Below, in pieces: positions 51,205-60,027 of a stretch of 64,000 nt of DNA; within the stretch, counting starts at the first letter, position 1; every line of letters begins with the position of its first letter. The stretch covers positions 1-64,000 of the forward strand of contig PDZS01000007.1 in assembly GCA_002753225.1 (NCBI GenBank). Reading direction: 5' to 3'. Origin of the DNA: Deltaproteobacteria bacterium YD0425bin51 (GTDB lineage Bacteria; Desulfobacterota; Desulfobacteria; Desulfobacterales; YD0425bin51). The position numbers and the translations under genes are program-made. The notes under the pieces are model-generated. The model worked only from the letters and a program-made list of their open reading frames with translations. It did no database searches and was not told the origin of the DNA.

Positions 51205-52026
51205 TTAATTTTTTCTATAAATAGCAGGCTTTATAAACTTGTATGGACATGAGTCAGTTAAAAGTGATTCTGAGTGACCAACAAATAAATATCCTCCGGG
51301 CATAGTATGATTGTAAAACATATTAACTAATGCTTCACGTGTAGGTTGATCAAAATAAATCATTACATTTCTACATGAAATTAAATGAAATTTTTTTTTG
51401 AAGGGGAAATTTATATTTTTTAAATTGAAACGTCTAAAAGTTACTTCTTTTTTTACTCGGTCAATTGCAACCCAATTGCCATTCTCATCTTTTTTTAAAT
51501 ATTTACTTTTTAAATGAGATGGTATAAGTGTTGTTCGTTCTTCTGGATAAATTCCAAGGCTTGCTGAGTATAATGCTTTAGCAGAAATGTCAGTTGCAAG
51601 AATACCTGCATCCCATGTCATGTATTCAGCGCCAAAGAATTCCATCATTAGTATTACAAATGTATATGGTTCTTCTCCGCTTGAACATCCTGCGCTCCAA
51701 ATGCGTAAATCCCTAGTGTTTTCTTTTGATAGCTTTCCTTTTATTTCTGGAAGAAAAACTTTAGAAAAAAAATCAAAATGATCATTTTCTCGAAAAAAAT
51801 AAGTATGATTTGTCGAAATACGATTTATTAACTCTCCAAGAGCTTTTCCTGTTGTATCTGCTTTAACATACTCAAAATATTCTTGAAATGTATCAAAACC
51901 AAGCTGACGTATATGTTTTTGCAGTCTTCCTACAACTAATGATTTTTTTTCAGCTGTAAGATTTATCCCGAAATTTTTATAAATCAAAGAACTAATAGAT
52001 TTAAATTCAGAGTCATTGATTGACAT
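51205..52026 (-). CDS. cheR: CheR chemoreceptor methyltransferase
   Basis: SAM-dependent glutamate methyltransferase of chemoreceptors. From ATG 52026 (MSINDSEFKSISSLIYKNFG) it has the CheR N-terminal helical domain (LVVGRLQKHIRQLGFDTFQE), then the SAM-binding motif IWSAGCSSGEEPYT, GILATDISAKALYSA, and SCRNVMIYFD. The frame stays open to 52089; ATG 52080 is an alternative start that overlaps the cheW stop. Last gene of the minus-strand chemosensory operon. Confidence 0.92.
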   Translation of the reverse strand: MSINDSEFKSISSLIYKNFGINLTAEKKSLVVGRLQKHIRQLGFDTFQEYFEYVKADTTGKALGELINRISTNHTYFFRENDHFDFFSKVFLPEIKGKLSKENTRDLRIWSAGCSSGEEPYTFVILMMEFFGAEYMTWDAGILATDISAKALYSASLGIYPEERTTLIPSHLKSKYLKKDENGNWVAIDRVKKEVTFRRFNLKNINFPFKKKFHLISCRNVMIYFDQPTREALVNMFYNHTMPGGYLFVGHSESLLTDSCPYKFIKPAIYRKN

Positions 52027-52069
52027 AATGCCTATCGTTTTAATGAATTGAGAATTAATTATAAATGGA

Positions 52070-52582
52070 TCAGGATTCATAGGCTGCAATTTTTTCTAAT
52101 TCCTCTTCATACAAAAGCTTCTCAATATTTAAAAGTATTTTAACCTGGTCATCAACTTTACCAAGCCCTTGAATAAATCTGCTCCCTTCTTTTTGATTTA
52201 TACGAGGTGGGGGTTGAACTTGATCCTCTGATATCTTTATAACGTCACTAACCAAATCAACAATCAAACCAACTTGGGTATCTTTAATTTTAACTACAAC
52301 AACACATGTTCGGTCATTATATTCTGCGGGTTTCATTTTAAATCGCATTCTAACATCTGTTATTGGTATAACTTGTCCCCTGAGGTTTATTACACCTTTA
52401 ACAAAATCAGGAACATCAGGAACTTCAGTTATTTTTTGCATACCAATAACTTCAATAACATATTTTATATCAATACCATATTCTTCTTGACCAAGACAAA
52501 AGGTTAAATATTTATCCTTTAAAGTATCTTCATCGTCTTCATCATCATAAAAAATATCATCAGTATCTTTTTCTTTTATCAT
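52070..52582 (-). CDS. cheW: CheW coupling protein
   Basis: A 170-residue CheW with an acidic N-terminal extension (DTDDIFYDDEDDEDTL) before the SH3-like core: KYLTFCLGQEEYGIDIKYVI, VPDVPDFVKGVINLRGQVIP, RTCVVVVKIKDTQVGLIVD. It links receptors to CheA. It is the second of two CheW genes in this operon, between cheA and cheR, 14 bp after cheA. Confidence 0.93.
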   Translation of the reverse strand: MIKEKDTDDIFYDDEDDEDTLKDKYLTFCLGQEEYGIDIKYVIEVIGMQKITEVPDVPDFVKGVINLRGQVIPITDVRMRFKMKPAEYNDRTCVVVVKIKDTQVGLIVDLVSDVIKISEDQVQPPPRINQKEGSRFIQGLGKVDDQVKILLNIEKLLYEEELEKIAAYES

Positions 52583-52596
52583 AAAAATTCCCTCCT

Positions 52597-54699
52597 TTAA
52601 TTTTTTGCTTTTAATTTAACTATACTCCCTATGTCTAAAATAAGGCTTACTTCTCCGTCTCCTAAAATTGTGCAACCAGAAACGCCTGCAACATCTCCTA
52701 AATAATTTGATAATCCTTTAATTACTGCTTGATGATCTCCTAAAATTTCATCTACAAATAAACAAACTGCATCGTTTTGATTTTCTACAATTATAAGAAG
52801 ACCTTCATTTAGATTTGTATATTTTGATGGAATTTTATGGAACTCATGCAAACGGAGAACAGGAAGAATTTCTCCTCTTATTTTTATAACTTCTTGACCG
52901 TCCATGGTCTTTGTAATTTGCTCTGGTTTAACTTGAACGGATTCTCTTATGGACAAGAGCGGAATAGTATAAATGGTTTTTCCTACCCTTGTAAGCATTC
53001 CATCTATAATTGCAAGAGTGAGTGGAATTCTTAGAATAAATGTTGCCCCACGCCCAGGTTTATTAACAATATCTATGTGACCTTTTATTCTTTCAATGTT
53101 TTTTTTAACCACATCCATTCCAACTCCTCTTCCTGAAATATCTGTAATTTTATCTGCAGTTGAAAAACCCGGCATAAATATAAAATTATATATTTCATTA
53201 TCATTAAGAGTTGATGGATCTCCTTTAAATAAACCTCTTTCAATGGCTTTATCCAAAATTTTGTCTCTGTTTAAACCCCTGCCATCATCTTTTACAATTA
53301 TCCATACTTCTCCACTTTCATGTTTTGCTTCTAGAAGTATTTCAGAAATAGGACTTTTACCTAATCTTTCTCGTTCTTCTAAATTTTCAATTCCATGGTC
53401 AATTGCATTTCTAATTAGATGAACAAGGGGATCTGCCATAAGTTCTATCACTGTTTTATCAATTTCTGTATCTTCTCCAATAAGTTTTAAATTTATTTTC
53501 TTGTTAGCTTTTGCAGATAAATCATAAACTAATCTAATCATTCTTTTGAATATCCCTGAAATTGGAATCATACGAATTGATAGTGCAATATCTTGAAGTT
53601 CCCTAACAATTTTATTCAAATGTGTTGATGCACGTTCAAAATTTTCAAATTCATGTCCTTTTAAATCAGGATTTTTTACAACCATGCTTTCAGCAATAAC
53701 TAACTCTCCAACTAGATTTATCAATTGATCTAATTTAGATAGATCAACACGAATATCTTGTCTGTTTGCACCCCGAGATTTTAGTTGAATTTTAGATTGA
53801 TTCACAGAATCTTCTTTATTAGAATTTGTATCAATCTGAGGTTCTTCACGAAGAAGAGCAATTGCTTCTTGTTGAACTATAACAGGTCTAGAATAAGAAT
53901 TTGTTGTTTCTTCTTCTTTTTCAGGCTCTTCTATTTTGGAAGAAGGTGTAAAATCATCCAACATTTGTAACAATACACTAAGGTTATCTATCTTACAATC
54001 TCCACCTTTTATGATTTTTTGTTTTATTATATCAATAAGATATAAAAGAGACATGATATTAACATCATCAAATTTATCAATAGCAGAAATGAATGTATGA
54101 ATTTTTATACAAAGTGTTTCTAAATCAATGTATCCAGACAATTTACAATTGTCTTTAAAAATAGTGATTAAAGATTTAATCTTTGAAATTTCAGAAAGAT
54201 CTGAAGGATTATTTTGGAGCTTTATGAATAGATCTTCTATTTGTTTTAATGTTTCTCCTTTTTTATCTATTACTATAGTATTTATTTTTATCCGGTCTAA
54301 GATTTTTTCTATAATATCATCACCTTTAGATTCAAGACCAGTATCTTTAGCAGTATGTTCAATTTGATCCAGCAAACCATTTATAATATCACATGTTTTA
54401 CAAAGAAGTTCAGCATCCTTTTGTGTGATTTTTGCTTTTCCTTCTCTAACCAAATCTAAAAAAGTTTCAGCTTCATGGGTTACTCTAACAATTTCATTAA
54501 ACTGAAGGCAACCACTTGCTCCTTTTATGGAATGAAACATTCTAAAAATTCTATTTATTGTTTCATCATCTGTTTCAGAAGATTTAGATTCTGCTAGTGC
54601 AATTATCTGAGGAACAAGCTCATCAATCATCTCCCTGCTTTCGCTTAAAAAAGAAAGAATAATATCATCTATTTGTATTTGTTTCTTCTTTTTTTGCAC
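52597..54699 (-). CDS. cheA: CheA chemotaxis histidine kinase
   Basis: A 700-residue CheA: P1 HPt with phospho-His in RMFHSIKGASGCLQF (about 53), a mid region with a second helical bundle (about 150-260), P3 dimerisation (from DIRVDLSKLDQLINLVGELV, about 318), P4 ATPase (DPLVHLIRNAIDHGIE; VKDDGRGLNRDKI; GRGVGMDVVKKN) and P5 CheW-like domain (about 560-700). All catalytic boxes look intact. It lies between the MCP and the second CheW. Its target CheY is not encoded in this operon. Confidence 0.95.
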   Translation of the reverse strand: MQKKKKQIQIDDIILSFLSESREMIDELVPQIIALAESKSSETDDETINRIFRMFHSIKGASGCLQFNEIVRVTHEAETFLDLVREGKAKITQKDAELLCKTCDIINGLLDQIEHTAKDTGLESKGDDIIEKILDRIKINTIVIDKKGETLKQIEDLFIKLQNNPSDLSEISKIKSLITIFKDNCKLSGYIDLETLCIKIHTFISAIDKFDDVNIMSLLYLIDIIKQKIIKGGDCKIDNLSVLLQMLDDFTPSSKIEEPEKEEETTNSYSRPVIVQQEAIALLREEPQIDTNSNKEDSVNQSKIQLKSRGANRQDIRVDLSKLDQLINLVGELVIAESMVVKNPDLKGHEFENFERASTHLNKIVRELQDIALSIRMIPISGIFKRMIRLVYDLSAKANKKINLKLIGEDTEIDKTVIELMADPLVHLIRNAIDHGIENLEERERLGKSPISEILLEAKHESGEVWIIVKDDGRGLNRDKILDKAIERGLFKGDPSTLNDNEIYNFIFMPGFSTADKITDISGRGVGMDVVKKNIERIKGHIDIVNKPGRGATFILRIPLTLAIIDGMLTRVGKTIYTIPLLSIRESVQVKPEQITKTMDGQEVIKIRGEILPVLRLHEFHKIPSKYTNLNEGLLIIVENQNDAVCLFVDEILGDHQAVIKGLSNYLGDVAGVSGCTILGDGEVSLILDIGSIVKLKAKN

Positions 54700-54703
54700 A
54701 ACA

Positions 54704-55816
54704 TTATCTCCTTATTCTAAAATTTGATAAAACTTCTTTAATTTCTAAAGCCTGCTCAAATAGCTGTTTTATAACTTGAGATGTTTGGTTGGCATTTTCA
54801 GTAGTATTTTGAGTAACGCCTCCAATTTCTGATAAACCTTGATTTACTTGAGCAATTCCTTGAGCTTGCTCTTTGCTTGATTCTGCAATTTTGTTAAATA
54901 AATCTGATACTTCAAAAACTTTTTCACTAATACGATCAAGAGAAAGAGAAGTATCCATTGCTATTAGCCTTCCTTCATTTACCCTTTTTGCTGAACTTTC
55001 AATAAATGCAGCAGTTTCTTTAGCAGCTTTGGCACTAAGTACTGCTAAATTCCTTACTTCTTGAGCAACCACAGTAAAACCTCTCCCATGTTTACCAGCT
55101 CTAGCTGCTTCAACTGCGGCATTTAAAGCAAGGAGGTTGGTTTGAAATGCAATATTGTCTATGGTTTTTATAATTCTTGCTATTTCAATACTAGCATCAC
55201 TTATACTGGATATTGCTGACATCATTTCTTCCATTTGTTTAACTCCAGCTTTAGCCGCATCACTTGCTTCTTTTGCAAGTTGATTTGCCTTGTATGCATT
55301 TTCTGCATTTGTTTTAGTTTGAGAACCAATTTGAACCATAGAACCAGAAATTTCTTGCAATGAAGCAGCCTGATTTGTTGCACTTTGAAGAAGGAAATCA
55401 CTAGATTTTGCAACATGGCTGGAATTATTGGTTACATCAACAGCCTTTTCATAAAGTGCTAAAAAAGTATTATTTAAATTTTCAATCACATTGTTATCAG
55501 AAGCTTTGTCTTTTAATTGTTTGGTTATTATATTGAGACTAATAGAAATATCTTTTAAAAAAGTTTTTTCAGGAAATTCTATTGAAAATTCTCCATTTTC
55601 TAATTTTTTAAGTAATTCTATAATATCTTTAATTGATTTAAAAACAGGGTTTAGCATTTTATAAAAAAAAATAAAGCTGCAAGATAAAATAAATATTATA
55701 GCAAAATTTATCAGAATACTACTGTGGTAAGTTTTAAAAATAGCGCCCATACTAAAAGATATTAGCATTATTAAAAAAGTAGAGATTAAAATGTTTATTT
55801 TAGATGTTTTGATCAT
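54704..55816 (-). CDS. methyl-accepting chemotaxis protein without periplasmic sensor
   Basis: A 370-residue MCP with two adjacent TM helices (about 7-27 and 34-53) separated by only a few residues, so no periplasmic ligand domain. Then comes a short HAMP-like/coiled-coil linker and a signalling domain with hairpin tip [41 protein letters not shown]. It may sense membrane state or cytoplasmic cues, or depend on partner proteins. It lies next to cheA and the first cheW. Confidence 0.92.
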   Translation of the reverse strand: MIKTSKINILISTFLIMLISFSMGAIFKTYHSSILINFAIIFILSCSFIFFYKMLNPVFKSIKDIIELLKKLENGEFSIEFPEKTFLKDISISLNIITKQLKDKASDNNVIENLNNTFLALYEKAVDVTNNSSHVAKSSDFLLQSATNQAASLQEISGSMVQIGSQTKTNAENAYKANQLAKEASDAAKAGVKQMEEMMSAISSISDASIEIARIIKTIDNIAFQTNLLALNAAVEAARAGKHGRGFTVVAQEVRNLAVLSAKAAKETAAFIESSAKRVNEGRLIAMDTSLSLDRISEKVFEVSDLFNKIAESSKEQAQGIAQVNQGLSEIGGVTQNTTENANQTSQVIKQLFEQALEIKEVLSNFRIRR

Positions 55817-55847
55817 ATTCTTTTTCTCTATAAAATCAAAAAGATAA

Positions 55848-56357
55848 TTATTTCATAAATCCACTGCTAAAACGAGATATTTCTTCTTTACTCAAAATAC
55901 GGTCAATATCAAGAAGTATTTTAACCCCGCCATCTTTTTTTGCCATTCCCAATATATAATCTGTATTTAATGTGCAGCTAAATAAAGGTGTATCTTCTAT
56001 ATCCTTCTTTTTAATGTGAAGAACTTCAGAAACTGAATCTACAATTATTCCCATTAGCATAACTCCGTTTTGAGTAAAAATTTCCACAACAATAATACAT
56101 GTCCGTTTACTATATTCAGAAGGAACCATTCCAAACCTGAGTCTTAAATCAATAACAGGTATAACTTTTCCACGCAAATTAAATACTCCTTTTAGAAAAG
56201 GGGGCGTTTGTGGGACTGGTGTAATTGCCATCATTCCTATAATTTCTTTTATTTTTAAAATACCTATCCCGTATTCTTCATTAGATAAAGAAAAAGTTAA
56301 ATACTTCCCTTCTCTTTCTATTTCTTTTTTTTCTATTTGTTCAATACTTTGCGCCAC
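55848..56357 (-). CDS. cheW: CheW coupling protein (first of operon)
   Basis: A 169-residue Che[61 protein letters not shown]. It shares about the same arrangement as the second CheW but lacks the acidic N-terminal extension. First gene of the chemosensory operon, followed about 30 bp later by the MCP. Confidence 0.93.
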   Translation of the reverse strand: MAQSIEQIEKKEIEREGKYLTFSLSNEEYGIGILKIKEIIGMMAITPVPQTPPFLKGVFNLRGKVIPVIDLRLRFGMVPSEYSKRTCIIVVEIFTQNGVMLMGIIVDSVSEVLHIKKKDIEDTPLFSCTLNTDYILGMAKKDGGVKILLDIDRILSKEEISRFSSGFMK

Positions 56358-56534
56358 TTTTTTTTATCTCCTTCATAAAAAATAATAATTATATCGTCAA
56401 ATATGCCATATCATATTTTGTAAAAAATGCAATCACATGAAAATTTTTCTTGTTTTTTTTTAATTAATCTATAAATATTCTCTATTTGTGAGTAAAGGAT
56501 TTTTATAATTTTTTATAAAACTTATGGTGATATT

Positions 56535-56684
56535 ATGGATAATTTAACTTTTGGGTTAACGCTTACCATTGTTGGTGCAGGAGGCACATTGTTTAGTTTA
56601 TGGGCATTAACGTTATTTATCGATCTTTTAAAAAAACTCCTTCCTTATAAAGAAGAGGAAGAGGAAAAGGAGGAAGAATCATGA
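56535..56684 (+). CDS. small OadG-like gamma subunit of a Na+-pumping decarboxylase
   Basis: A 49-residue protein too short for most ORF lists: one TM helix (LTLTIVGAGGTLFSLWALTL) followed by a charged Glu/Lys tail, the layout of OadG/MmdC gamma subunits. Its stop overlaps the beta-subunit start (ATGA at 56681), supporting a real, coupled gene. The gamma subunit anchors and assembles the biotin-dependent decarboxylase complex. Confidence 0.8.
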   Translation: MDNLTFGLTLTIVGAGGTLFSLWALTLFIDLLKKLLPYKEEEEEKEEES

Positions 56685-57820
56685 TCGAAGCTCTAATGGC
56701 TGGATCTAAAGCCTTAGTTGTAGGCTTTGCAGCATTAACAATCAAAAACATTATTATGATTATGGTTGGCAGTCTTCTTTTATATTTAGGAATAAAAAAA
56801 GACTATGAACCACTTTTACTTGTTCCAATCGGATTTGGAGCAATTTTAGTTAATATTCCACTATCAGGTCTTATGGACCAACATGGTCTCCTTCGTCAAT
56901 TTTATGAAGTAGGAGTTTTAACAGAGGTCTTTCCTTGCTTAATTTTTATTGGTATTGGTGCAATGACAGATTTTGGGCCTCTTCTTCAAAATCCAAGAAT
57001 TCTTCTTTTGGGAGCAGCAGGACAATTTGGTATATTTTTGACATTACTTCTAGCACTTGCTCTTGGTTTTTCAAAGCTCGATGCCGTTGCTATAGGTATT
57101 ATTGGAGCATGCGATGGTCCAACATCCATTTATGTAACATCTCAATATGCCCCGCATCTCCTGGGAGCTGTTTCTGTTGCAGCATACTCTTATATGTCTC
57201 TTGTTCCTCTTATTCAACCCCCTATAATGAGAATCCTTACCACAGAAAAAGAGAGAAAGGTTGTGATGGAATATCCTACTAAATCAGTATCTAAGGAACT
57301 TAAAATTGTATTTCCAATAATAGTAACATTGATTACTTGTATTATTGCACCAATGGGTACTCCTCTTATGGGAATGATAATGCTAGGTAACCTAATGAGA
57401 GAATCTGGAGTCGTTGGACGATTGACTAAAGCTTCTGAAAATGAAATTACAAATGTTGTAACTCTATTTTTAGGCTTGTCAATTGGAGCAACAATGGAAG
57501 GAGGGGCTTTTTTAAAGACTCAAACAATTTTAATACTAGCTCTAGGATTTCTTGCTATAGCATTAGATACAGTTACAGGAGTTCTTTTTGGAAAACTTAT
57601 GTGTTTTTTAACAAAAGGAAAAGTAAATCCTTTAATAGGAGCTGCTGGAATATCAGCATATCCTATGGCTGCTCGCGTAGTGCAGAATGAAGGACGTAAA
57701 TACGATCCAAATAACTGGCTTCTTATGCATGCAATTGGGGCAAATACTGGAGGACAGATTGGTTCAGTCATGGCTGCAGCTATTATGCTCTCTGTATTAA
57801 AAGGCTTAGGTATGGGTTAA
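56681..57820 (+). CDS. Na+-translocating decarboxylase beta subunit (OadB/MmdB/GcdB family)
   Basis: A 379-residue polytopic membrane protein with the family motifs LVPIGFGAILVNIP, CLIFIGIGAMTDFGPLLQNP, GIIGACDGPTSIYVTSQYAP, and NWLLMHAIGANTGGQIGSVM near the C-terminus. Beta subunits couple decarboxylation of carboxybiotin to Na+ export. The alpha (carboxyltransferase) and biotin-carrier subunits are not in this window, so the substrate (oxaloacetate, methylmalonyl-CoA or glutaconyl-CoA) cannot be assigned. Confidence 0.94.
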   Translation: MIEALMAGSKALVVGFAALTIKNIIMIMVGSLLLYLGIKKDYEPLLLVPIGFGAILVNIPLSGLMDQHGLLRQFYEVGVLTEVFPCLIFIGIGAMTDFGPLLQNPRILLLGAAGQFGIFLTLLLALALGFSKLDAVAIGIIGACDGPTSIYVTSQYAPHLLGAVSVAAYSYMSLVPLIQPPIMRILTTEKERKVVMEYPTKSVSKELKIVFPIIVTLITCIIAPMGTPLMGMIMLGNLMRESGVVGRLTKASENEITNVVTLFLGLSIGATMEGGAFLKTQTILILALGFLAIALDTVTGVLFGKLMCFLTKGKVNPLIGAAGISAYPMAARVVQNEGRKYDPNNWLLMHAIGANTGGQIGSVMAAAIMLSVLKGLGMG

Positions 57821-57839
57821 TTTAAAATTCAATATTTTT

Positions 57840-57865
57840 AGGGAACAGGTTTGTGCCTGTTCCCT
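57840..57865 (+). terminator. hairpin after the decarboxylase beta subunit
   Basis: A GGGAACAGG/CCTGTTCCC stem of nine bases (57841-57849 with 57856-57864) around a six-base loop, 20 bp after the OadB-like stop. No strong T run follows. It also overlaps the stop of the opposite-strand gene, so it may end both transcripts. Confidence 0.45.
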
Positions 57866-58217
57866 ATTGTGAAGATTTGTCTAAATCAATTATTTTTTTG
57901 CCTTTAGTGTAATTTTTAGTTTCATAGCGGGTAATACTCATTAGCTTTTTTGTAATTTGACTCATTTTAATAGTTTGTTCTTTGATTAGCTTTAATTTTT
58001 CATATATTTTATCATCTTTTGAGATATTATATAAAATAATATCTGTATATCCTGATATTACCTGTAGAGGCTGGTTAAGTTCATGACAAACAGCACCTGC
58101 TGTTTCTAAAACAGCTGCAAGTTTTTCACCTCTAATAGTTTCATCTTCTATTCTTTTTTTGTCTTCTTCTAATGTTTTTATCTTTTCTTCTAATTCTTCA
58201 TAAGTTGGCTTTGTCAT
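57864..58217 (-). CDS. stand-alone HisKA dimerisation/phosphoacceptor domain protein
   Basis: A 117-residue protein: coiled coil (5-35), then a HisKA helix with CHELNQPLQVISGYTDIIL, the phospho-His region of PAS-type sensor kinases. There is no HATPase domain and no room for one before the stop. It could be a truncated kinase or a free phosphoacceptor used by another kinase. It lies directly after the 58231 gene on the same strand (13 bp gap), so the two are probably co-transcribed. Confidence 0.8.
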   Translation of the reverse strand: MTKPTYEELEEKIKTLEEDKKRIEDETIRGEKLAAVLETAGAVCHELNQPLQVISGYTDIILYNISKDDKIYEKLKLIKEQTIKMSQITKKLMSITRYETKNYTKGKKIIDLDKSSQ

Positions 58218-58230
58218 CTATCCCCCGATC

Positions 58231-58563
58231 TTATTCTAAAAAGATAACCTGATGAACTTTTTCCTTTTTTTTAATTAACTCTTTTACCTTTTCTTGTAAA
58301 GAGTTATCGCATACTGGGTCGACAATTGAGACAAATAATCCTTCTTCTGTAGTCTTATATTTAAATTTTACAATAAAACCAGGAACAATGCCATAAAATA
58401 AACCAGTTTTACCACAACAACTTGTATCAATAATTGCACACCCTAAAATATATAATATATTTCTATTATCGAAAGAAAGTATATTTTCTTTAACTAAATT
58501 ATAATGTCCGCCTATGGCTGTAATTTCTTGATTTAATTCTTGATGTATATAATCTTTTTCCAT
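58231..58563 (-). CDS. hypothetical protein next to the Hdr-like cluster
   Basis: A 110-residue cytoplasmic protein with no recognised domain. A mid block ILGCAIIDTSCCGKTGLFYG has a CC pair, and the C-terminal KVKELIKKKEKVHQVIFLE is a helix plus strand. It forms a two-gene unit with the HisKA-only protein, downstream of the Hdr terminator. The pairing suggests a small signalling or sensing unit, but no function can be assigned. Confidence 0.7.
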   Translation of the reverse strand: MEKDYIHQELNQEITAIGGHYNLVKENILSFDNRNILYILGCAIIDTSCCGKTGLFYGIVPGFIVKFKYKTTEEGLFVSIVDPVCDNSLQEKVKELIKKKEKVHQVIFLE

Positions 58564-58574
58564 AAAGAAAAGAA

Positions 58575-58612
58575 AATAAAAATACCCCGACCTAAATATA
58601 AGTCGGGGTATT
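58575..58612 (-). terminator. rho-independent terminator of the Hdr-like operon
   Basis: On the minus strand AATACCCCGAC pairs perfectly with GTCGGGGTATT (arms 58602-58612 and 58581-58591) around a ten-base loop and is followed by a T-rich run. It lies just after the stop of the selenocysteine HdrD-like gene at 58626. Confidence 0.88.
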
Positions 58613-58625
58613 ATGTTTATTTTTT

Positions 58626-59924
58626 TTATAATCCAAGTTCAGCTAAATCAGGACCTAAATATGTCCTTTCATTTTCTCCCAAAATGCCCATTGCAAGACA
58701 TATAACTGTCCACAAATGAAGGGTATGCCATCCACCTTCGTAATGTTCGCTTAAATCATGAACTTGAGCATGGCAGTTATGGCATGGAGTAATACAATAT
58801 GTAGCACCTGTTTTTAGTATTTGTTCAGTTTTAAGTTTTCCATAAGCTCGTCTTGCTTCAGGGAAGCCTGACTGTAGAAAACCGCCGCCGCCGCCACAGC
58901 AATAGTTGTTAGATTTGTTTGGAGACATATCAATAAAGTTTTCTTCGCCAACAACAGTTTTTACAACAAATCTTAAATCATCTGCAACTGGATCTCCAAA
59001 ACTTTTACGGACTAACTGGCAGGGATCTTGAACTGTAAATTTAACTTTTAAATCTTTATTCCAATCTGAATTTACTTGTAATTTTCCATCGCGTATCCAT
59101 TCAGCATAGCATTGAATAATGCTTTTTATTTCAAAGTTGTGGGGAATTTTGAATTTTTTCAGTCCGGCCCGGACTGCAAATAATTCGTGCCCTCACTCAG
59201 TGTTGAGCCAGACCTTGCAGCCTAGATCATCCACAGCTTTAGCTTTTATTCGTATGATTTTTTCCCAGTTATCGTTTTCAGCTAAAAACAGACAATAATT
59301 TTCAGCAGCCCATCCTTTACTTCCATAAGTCCAATCAGCTCCTACTTTATGGAGTATTTTCCATAATGGAACCATTTCATCTGGTTCTGTAACAGGCTCT
59401 CTTGAGTTCTGATTTAAAAAATAATAAGCTCCCTGTTTATCCATTGGAGCCTGAAGATCTTCAAATCCAGGCTGATTTTCACGAACTTCGTTAGCCACAT
59501 CCTCAACAACAAATCGCCAATCTTCCTCATTTGTACCCATTGCACTACATGTATCATTTCTCAATGCAACATCGCATGATCCTCGGATACCTTTTGGTTT
59601 TTTATCTTTGGGCCAGCTATTTCTTACATTAAATGTTAGCTGTGGAATATCAATTTTCATTGGGCATACATAAATACATCTCTGACACATACTGCACATC
59701 CATGCCCAATTTGTGCTAAGCAATTCTTCATCCATTCCAAGAGATGCCATACGCAAAAATTTTCTTGGATCCATTCCTTCCAGTCCAGAAGCTGGACATC
59801 CTGAAGAACATGCTCCGCATGTAAGACAAAGATTTAAATTGCCTCCTTCCGGAAGGAGCGACATAACTTTGTCTTTAAAAATACTTTTCTTTTTTCCGCT
59901 AATCTTTATTGGTTCTTCTGACAT
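58626..59924 (-). CDS. HdrD-like iron-sulfur/CCG-domain selenoprotein (UGA at 59193-59195)
   Basis: The frame from ATG 59924 meets TGA at codon 244 and then stays open to 58626: 432 residues in total. Two N-terminal [4Fe-4S] motifs (CLTCGACSSGCPASGLEG, CSMCQRCIYVCP) are followed by CCG-domain halves. The UGA sits in KVWLNTE-U-GHELFAV, where relatives have ECGH. The paralogue at 60028 has UGA at the same place. A second CCG block is intact (DPCQLVRKSFGDP, NNYCCGGGGG, TPCHNCHAQ). A hairpin with a G-starting loop lies 22 nt after the UGA, fitting a bacterial SECIS. The protein resembles HdrD/DsrK-type reductases that handle disulfide or thiol electron flow; Sec probably replaces a catalytic or cluster-ligating Cys. 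A standard caller would give two fragments. Confidence 0.88.
59160..59195 (-). promoter_or_regulatory. SECIS element of the 58626-59924 selenoprotein
   Basis: Minus strand: UGA, 16 bases, then stem CAGUCC / GGACUG enclosing a GGGCC loop whose first base is 22 nt from the UGA. The arms are a perfect palindrome (59160-59167 and 59169-59176). Confidence 0.82.
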
Positions 59925-60027
59925 ACATTTGCTCCTCTAAGATTTATATATATTAAGGTAATTAGAAATTACGCAAATTGTAGAAATGCAATTTATTGCA
60001 TATATAAAACATTTATGTCAAGGAAAA

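Noticed and set aside
59998..60021. TTGACA and a weak -10 before the 58626-59924 selenoprotein gene
   Set aside because: The -10 (CAATAA) is poor and lies at the end of the upstream gene; more likely read-through within the operon.
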